Shown here in pieces: positions 38,597 through 42,171 of a stretch of DNA of 42,171 nucleotides. Within the stretch, counting starts at the first letter, position 1. Each line of letters begins with the position of its first letter. The DNA comes from Brucella thiophenivorans (GTDB taxonomy: Bacteria; Pseudomonadota; Alphaproteobacteria; Rhizobiales; Rhizobiaceae), in contig NZ_NNRJ01000008.1 of the NCBI RefSeq assembly GCF_002252445.1, positions 1 to 42,171 on the forward strand, written 5' to 3'. Under the pieces are notes generated by a model. The model made no database searches and was not told the origin of the DNA. It was given only the letters and a program-made list of their open reading frames with translations. The position numbers were made by a program, and so were the translations under genes.

Positions 38597-38829
38597 AACG
38601 CGGCGATACAGTCACGGAAATTGGCGCTTTCGTGGCATTTTCATGAAATGTGAACAAATTTTTACAGTTAAAAATTTCAATGACTTAGGTGGTAAACAGA
38701 AGGTTTTTTTCTCAATCACCGCTTATTGCAGTACGAAATCTTCTTTTGTTTGAGACGTTTTAAGCTTAGATTCCATTTCTCTACCAGCGCGTGTCCGATC
38801 TTATCGGGCGCATAACAGGAGACAGACCA

Positions 38830-38916
38830 ATGGGACTTACGCGATCTCTGAATGTCCTCATGATCTGTGCAGCATTCGCATTTGTTGCAGCGTTGATAGC
38901 AGGCGTTATTCCCTGA
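38830..38916 (+). CDS. 28-residue single-pass membrane miniprotein
   Basis: ATG 38830 has a near-ideal ribosome binding site, AGGAGA at 38817-38822, seven bases away. The frame codes for 28 residues beginning MGLTRSLNVLMICAAF and ends with TGA at 38914-38916. After a short basic start, residues 8-28 form one hydrophobic helix rich in Ala, Val and Ile. Two hairpins follow, the second a strong terminator, so this looks like a complete single-gene unit. I do not recognise the protein. A 28-codon frame can occur by chance, but the Shine-Dalgarno plus a pure membrane helix plus its own terminator make it likely to be real. Confidence 0.7.
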   Translation: MGLTRSLNVLMICAAFAFVAALIAGVIP

Positions 38917-38939
38917 TTGGGAATGGCCTGAGCCATTAG

Positions 38940-38974
38940 ACGGTATCGGTTTTTTGAGGATAGACTGATACCGT
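38940..38974 (+). terminator. Hairpin after the membrane miniprotein gene
   Basis: ACGGTATCGGT pairs with ACTGATACCGT (one mismatch, 11-base stem, 13-base loop), followed by TTTTC. It lies 24 bases past the miniprotein stop and may be its own weak terminator. Confidence 0.5.
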
Positions 38975-38985
38975 TTTCAAAAAAG

Positions 38986-39008
38986 AAGCCCGGTTTCAAA
39001 CCGGGCTT
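38986..39008. terminator. Bidirectional terminator between the miniprotein gene and metF
   Basis: AAGCCCGGTTT and AAACCGGGCTT form a perfect 11-base stem around one base of loop sequence (effectively a tetraloop with fraying), with T-runs on both sides. It ends the metF transcript nine bases after its stop and blocks read-through from the plus-strand miniprotein gene. Confidence 0.9.
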
Positions 39009-39016
39009 TTTATGTT

Positions 39017-39928
39017 TCAGGCGACTTGCAGTGAAGCCTCGGTTTTAGATCGGATGCCGATCATATGGCAGATGGCATAAGGCAAATCGGCACGGTTCAT
39101 CGTATAAAAATGGAAATCCTGCACGCCACGCTCGATCAAATCCATCACCTGCTCGGCAGCGATCGCCGCTGCAACAAGCTGATGTGTCTGTGCATCGTTT
39201 TCCAGCCCATCAAAACGCTCTGCAAGCCAGGCCGGAATATGTGTCGCAGAACGCGCACAGAAATTGCTAACCTGCTTGAAATTATGCACCGGCAGAATGC
39301 CCGGAACGATCGGGATATAAATGCCCGCACGACGCACGCGCTCGACATAACGCTCATAAAGATCGTTCTCAAAGAAGAATTGCGTAATGGCACGCGTTGC
39401 ACCATTATCGACCTTACGCTTGAGCATATCGATGTCTGTTGCAAAATCCGGACTTTCGGGATGCTTTTCCGGGTAAGCGGAAACCGAAATATCGAAATCG
39501 GAAAGCTTGCGAAGACCACCCACAAGATCAGCACCATTCTGATAGCCACCTTGTGTCGGCACATATTTCTCGCCGATCCCGCTTGCCGGATCACCGCGAA
39601 GGGCCACAAAGCGATTGACGCCGAGTGCTGCAAATTCCTGCGCGACGTGATCGACTTCTTCCCGCGTTGCATCAACACAGGTGAGATGTGCCGCAGGCTG
39701 AATGTCGGTTTCTTTGAGAATGCGCGCAACTGTGCGGATCGTGCGCTCGCGCGTCGAGCCACCCGCACCATATGTTACGGAAACAAATTCAGGCTTGAGC
39801 GGCGCCAACCGCGTGACCGTTTCCCACAGGCGCTGTTCCATTTCTTCCGACTTTGGAGGGAAGAATTCGAACGATACCCGTGTGGTCTGGCCGATGTCAG
39901 ATCGGCGTGAAAGACCGTAAAAGCCCAT
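39017..39928 (-). CDS. metF: 5,10-methylenetetrahydrofolate reductase MetF
   Basis: MetF reduces methylene-THF to methyl-THF, the methyl donor for methionine synthesis, using FAD. The 303-residue TIM-barrel protein has VSFEFFPPKSEEME at the start with the catalytic glutamate region, FVSVTYGAGGSTRERT, AHLTCVDATREEVDH, NRFVALRGDPASG, and ITQFFFENDLY further on. Its ATG overlaps the stop of the ArsR-methyltransferase gene by one base (TAATG), so the two are translationally coupled and probably co-regulated. A bidirectional terminator follows. Confidence 0.96.
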   Translation of the reverse strand: MGFYGLSRRSDIGQTTRVSFEFFPPKSEEMEQRLWETVTRLAPLKPEFVSVTYGAGGSTRERTIRTVARILKETDIQPAAHLTCVDATREEVDHVAQEFAALGVNRFVALRGDPASGIGEKYVPTQGGYQNGADLVGGLRKLSDFDISVSAYPEKHPESPDFATDIDMLKRKVDNGATRAITQFFFENDLYERYVERVRRAGIYIPIVPGILPVHNFKQVSNFCARSATHIPAWLAERFDGLENDAQTHQLVAAAIAAEQVMDLIERGVQDFHFYTMNRADLPYAICHMIGIRSKTEASLQVA

Positions 39929-40938
39929 TAGACTGTCTCCGTCATGCTTGCATTCTGTGGTGCAGGGTCAGCAATCAGCAGACGTGGGTCACGGGCAAGC
40001 CACAGCTTCACCGTCAGTCCATCATCGCCATTTGCAGCCTTCGGCCCCAGTTCAGTCGTTGTCGCAGGTTCGAGCCCCGCTTCTTTCATCCAGCCAAGCA
40101 TCTGCTCATCGCTGAAACCAAGCCGCAAATGCGCGTGTTCCTCGCGCAGAAACTCAAGCCGGTGCGGAGCAAAATCGACAATCAGCAAACGGCCGCCCGG
40201 ACGCAACGCGCGCGCTGCCTCACGGATCGCAGCCAGCGGATCATCCAGAAAATGCAGCACCTGATGGATTGTCACCAGATCAAAGTTTTCGCGCTCAACC
40301 GGCAGCGCATAAACATCACCCTGACGCACCTGCGCATTGCCAACCGATGCGAGATCAAGATTGGCTCGCGCCACAGAAAGCATGTCGCGATTTATATCAA
40401 TGCCGAGCCCACGCACATAAAGCTTCGAGAACAGCTCCAGCAGGCGGCCCGTACCAGTGCCCACATCAAGCATGGCCTGAAACGGCTTATCACCAACGAT
40501 ATTCTTAAGCGCTATTTCCACAGCATTTTCGGGAACATGCAGCTTGCGGATTTCATCCCAGCTAACAGCATTGGCACTGAAATAAGCCGCTGCCTTCTCC
40601 TGACGACTGGATTTGACCTGCGACAGCCGCTCCATATCGCGCTCAAGCAACGTATCCGCATTATCAAGCCGCAATAGCAGATTGCGCGCAACTTCACCGC
40701 AAAGCGCATTATCCGACAGCCGGAAATAGGCCCATGCACCTTCCTGATAGCGATCAATCAGATCAGCTTCACCGAGCAACTTCAGATGGCGCGACACACG
40801 CGGCTGAGATTGGCCCAGAATTGTGGTGAGGTCCGAAACGGTTAGATCGCCTCTGGAAAGAAGCGCAAGGATGCGCAGGCGGCTTGGTTCAGCCACTGCT
40901 TTTAGCACATCCACCATTTGTTCGAGCTGCAAGCGCAA
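39928..40938 (-). CDS. ArsR-family regulator fused to a SAM-dependent methyltransferase
   Basis: The 336-residue protein joins two modules. Residues about 5-95 form an ArsR winged helix (VLKAVAEPSRLRILALLSRGDLTVSDL, with recognition helix SQPRVSRHLKLL); no metal-binding Cys pair (ELCVCDL type) is present, so it is not a metal sensor of the classic kind. Residues about 145-310 form a class I methyltransferase with MLDVGTGTGRLLELF, GLGIDINRDML and LRPGGRLLIVDF. I favour TTG 40938 as the start because GGAGG lies seven bases upstream; ATG 40917 is the alternative. It overlaps metF by one base. Such a layout suggests a regulator that senses SAM or SAH and controls methionine genes, as SahR-like ArsR proteins do; that is inference. 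Confidence 0.88.
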   Translation of the reverse strand: MRLQLEQMVDVLKAVAEPSRLRILALLSRGDLTVSDLTTILGQSQPRVSRHLKLLGEADLIDRYQEGAWAYFRLSDNALCGEVARNLLLRLDNADTLLERDMERLSQVKSSRQEKAAAYFSANAVSWDEIRKLHVPENAVEIALKNIVGDKPFQAMLDVGTGTGRLLELFSKLYVRGLGIDINRDMLSVARANLDLASVGNAQVRQGDVYALPVERENFDLVTIHQVLHFLDDPLAAIREAARALRPGGRLLIVDFAPHRLEFLREEHAHLRLGFSDEQMLGWMKEAGLEPATTTELGPKAANGDDGLTVKLWLARDPRLLIADPAPQNASMTETV

Positions 40939-40966
40939 TCCGCAACCTCCATACGCTTCTAAAGAT

Positions 40967-40982
40967 ATAAAGATATGTTTAT
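40967..40982. promoter_or_regulatory. Candidate operator of the ArsR-methyltransferase-metF unit
   Basis: ATAAAGATATGTTTAT is a 16-base dyad, differing by one base from the perfect palindrome ATAAAGATATCTTTAT. It lies 29 bases before the regulator start codon, where a repressor would block its own promoter. The overlapping direct repeat AAAGATATAAAGATAT (40961-40976) extends the site. ArsR dimers bind such AT-rich dyads; autoregulation is inferred. Confidence 0.65.
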
Positions 40983-41124
40983 GTGAAATACGGCGGTTGT
41001 GCAAGCGATTTTCACAAATCCACACACAGCAAAACAGAAGCCTGACGGAGAAGCCATTTGAAGCAGAACATAATCGCGATATGATTAAATCGAATCTTGC
41101 TGACAGCGGAAAAGGATGACCGCC

Positions 41125-41448
41125 ATGGGTGCAAGCACTGTACGACAAAAGGCAATTGCAAAATCGCTCACGCTTTTGCTTCCCGCAGTCCCCTATTCAG
41201 ATTCAGAGCCAATCCGTGCGGCGGCTCTTGCGCCGCATATGAAAACACTTCCACCATCCATCGCCGTTTGGCTTGCGACAGTGGCCCATGTTCGCCATGC
41301 GCACACAGACTATGACGCGCTACGCGATGACGGTTACGATAAGGATTCAGCGCGTTTCTTTGTGATGAATGCAATCAATTCCAAACTGACGGAGTGGCGC
41401 GCAACAAGGCTTGTGACCGCCGACGAAGACGAAAAGGTCGATATGTAG
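41125..41448 (+). CDS. DUF2293 family protein
   Basis: This 107-residue protein matches DUF2293 closely: ALAPHMKTLPPSIAVWLATV, HVRHAHTDYDALRDDGYD and DSARFFVMNAINSKLTEWRA. The family is widespread in Rhizobiales, has no known function and has no membrane segment. I use ATG 41125 (MGASTVRQK), which has AAGG about nine bases upstream; ATG 41116 touches that ribosome binding site and is less likely. It converges with the broken tam gene, with only 12 bases between the stops. Confidence 0.86.
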   Translation: MGASTVRQKAIAKSLTLLLPAVPYSDSEPIRAAALAPHMKTLPPSIAVWLATVAHVRHAHTDYDALRDDGYDKDSARFFVMNAINSKLTEWRATRLVTADEDEKVDM

Positions 41449-41460
41449 AAAGCTCTCAGA

Positions 41461-42051
41461 TTACTTCTGCAAAACAATGAAAAGGCGTGGAAAACGAAGA
41501 AGAACACGACCGTCTTTGGTTTCAAGATAATGCCGGCCTATTGCCGACTTATAGGCGCTCAGATATTGGCTTCGTTCCGCCTCATCCAGCGGATCAAGAA
41601 ACGGACGCAGACCAGTCGATTTGACCCATTCAACAATTGCATCAACGCCGTTGAGCGGATGATTGTAAATTGTGTGCCAAATATCGATACGCGACGCCTC
41701 ACCCGCAAAAGCATTATAGAAATCAGAAACAGGCGGCAGCGCTGCTCTTCCCGTTCTGCCTATTTTTGCACTAAACGCTTCTGTTTGGGCCACCTCGCGC
41801 ATGGCGACATGCGATGGCTCCGCAATATTGTCAGGCATCTGAACTGCCAGAAATGCACCGGGCTTTAGAAGCGATACGAGACGCCTCATTTCTGCAACGG
41901 GATCAGCAAACCACTGAAAAACTGCATTGGAAAACAGAACATCCGTTTCCGCATCCGGCTCATATAGCATTGCATCCGCTACTAAAAATTCGACCTGTGG
42001 CAAACGTGCCTTCGCCTTTTCAATCATATCGAATGAGCTATCAAAACCTGA
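41461..42051 (-). pseudogene. tam: trans-aconitate 2-methyltransferase, 5' end lost to an IS element
   Basis: Tam methylates trans-aconitate with SAM. The remaining 196 codons match the C-terminal three quarters of Tam: [17 protein letters not shown] (motif II onward), [33 protein letters not shown] and the C-terminal RLFIVLQK. In frame, reading upstream from 42027, the coding sequence continues SFDMI back to Ser at 42051-42049 and then enters the IS sequence, where TGA (42063-42061) stops it. The first 60 or so residues, including the SAM loop DxGCGPGNST, are absent. An internal ATG at 42027 could start a fragment, but it could not bind SAM. This is a recent break, as the rest is undamaged. 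Confidence 0.9.
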
Positions 42052-42171
42052 GAGCCTGAATCATAATGAATGTAACGATATCAGGCTCTTGCGATACGCC
42101 GCGTAAGGAAGCGGATATTTGCGATGTAAATCCAGGCTTCGGAAGAAGCGATGGTTTTCTCGAAGTCTTTG
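42052..42171 (-). mobile_element. IS5-family (IS427-group-like) insertion sequence, one end
   Basis: The element enters from the right edge and ends at about 42052, where GAGCCTGAATCAT begins directly after the interrupted tam sequence. TGA at 42049-42051 fits the 5'-TNA target duplication typical of this group, but the other copy lies outside the window. An inverted repeat inside the end (GAGCCTGA at 42052-42059, TCAGGCTC at 42081-42088) overlaps the transposase stop and could be a terminator. The element disrupts tam. Confidence 0.8.
42081..42171 (-). CDS. IS5-family transposase, C-terminal fragment
   Basis: The last 29 codons of a transposase are visible, ending with TGA at 42083-42081. 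The peptide KDFEKTIASSEAWIYIANI, followed by an arginine-rich FLTRRIARA, is the C-terminus of the DDE transposases of the IS427 group of IS5, which in full read NRRLAKDFE-x-TIAS. The catalytic residues lie upstream, outside the window. The reading frame is open as far as it can be seen. Confidence 0.85.
   Translation of the reverse strand, partial: KDFEKTIASSEAWIYIANIRFLTRRIARA

Noticed and set aside
40939..41148. N-terminal extension of the ArsR-methyltransferase gene (70 more codons)
   Set aside because: It would include the operator and the divergent promoter region; no family member has such an extension and TTG 40938 has a GGAGG upstream.

Overview
This window is a chromosomal segment of an alphaproteobacterium of the order Hyphomicrobiales (Rhizobiales), most likely family Brucellaceae (Brucella/Ochrobactrum/Pseudochrobactrum). 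The evidence is the LigA, FtsZ and MntH sequences, which look very Brucella-like, the gene order rsmH-ftsL-ftsI-murEF-mraY-murD-ftsW-murGC-murB-ddl-ftsQAZ-lpxC-bamD-recN-ligA, and the long disordered linker in FtsZ. I assign the taxon by recall of protein sequences, not by a search. Both ends are fragments of insertion sequences: an IS481-like transposase start at the left edge and an IS5-family (IS427-group-like) transposase end at the right edge. That is the usual picture of a draft contig that stops at repeated elements.

Left block (1-1292, minus strand): an IS481-type end two bases past the azlD stop, then the branched-chain amino acid exporter pair azlC-azlD. Large block (1293-27096, all minus strand): the dcw (division and cell wall) cluster, transcribed right to left. 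It runs from rsmH, ftsL and ftsI through the murein precursor ligases (murE, F, D, C), mraY, ftsW, murG and murB, to a terminator. A second transcription unit, ddl-ftsQ-ftsA-ftsZ, starts next to a consensus CtrA site and ends at a strong terminator after ftsZ. lpxC (outer-membrane lipid A), bamD (outer-membrane protein assembly), recN, ligA and a DUF2461 gene follow. Most junctions are 1-base or 4-base overlaps, so translation is probably coupled. mraZ, which usually heads this cluster, is not present upstream of rsmH.

Middle block (27097-33023): the manganese importer mntH on the plus strand, with a textbook promoter and a palindromic operator over the start of transcription; the RNase P RNA gene (minus strand, convergent with mntH); a palindromic RIME-like repeat that supplies the stop codon of a lytic transglycosylase gene; an AmpD-type amidase overlapping a TerB-DnaJ (DjlA-like) gene; and two small lipoprotein genes separated by a long perfect-looking hairpin.

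Right block (33024-42171): btaA-btaB for the phosphorus-free betaine lipid DGTS, preceded by a Pho-box-like promoter; a GH25 lysozyme-like lipoprotein; an MltB-type lytic transglycosylase; an AEC-family transporter; a 28-residue membrane miniprotein; an ArsR-methyltransferase fusion gene overlapping metF with a matching dyad operator upstream; a DUF2293 gene; and tam (trans-aconitate methyltransferase), whose 5' end has been removed by the IS5-family element.

Most of the window is conserved core genome with no sign of a new defence or mobile system. The points that deserve a second look are the regulatory sites (mntH, btaA, ArsR-metF, ddl), the missing mraZ, the two unannotated small proteins, the repeat-derived stop codon and the IS-broken tam.
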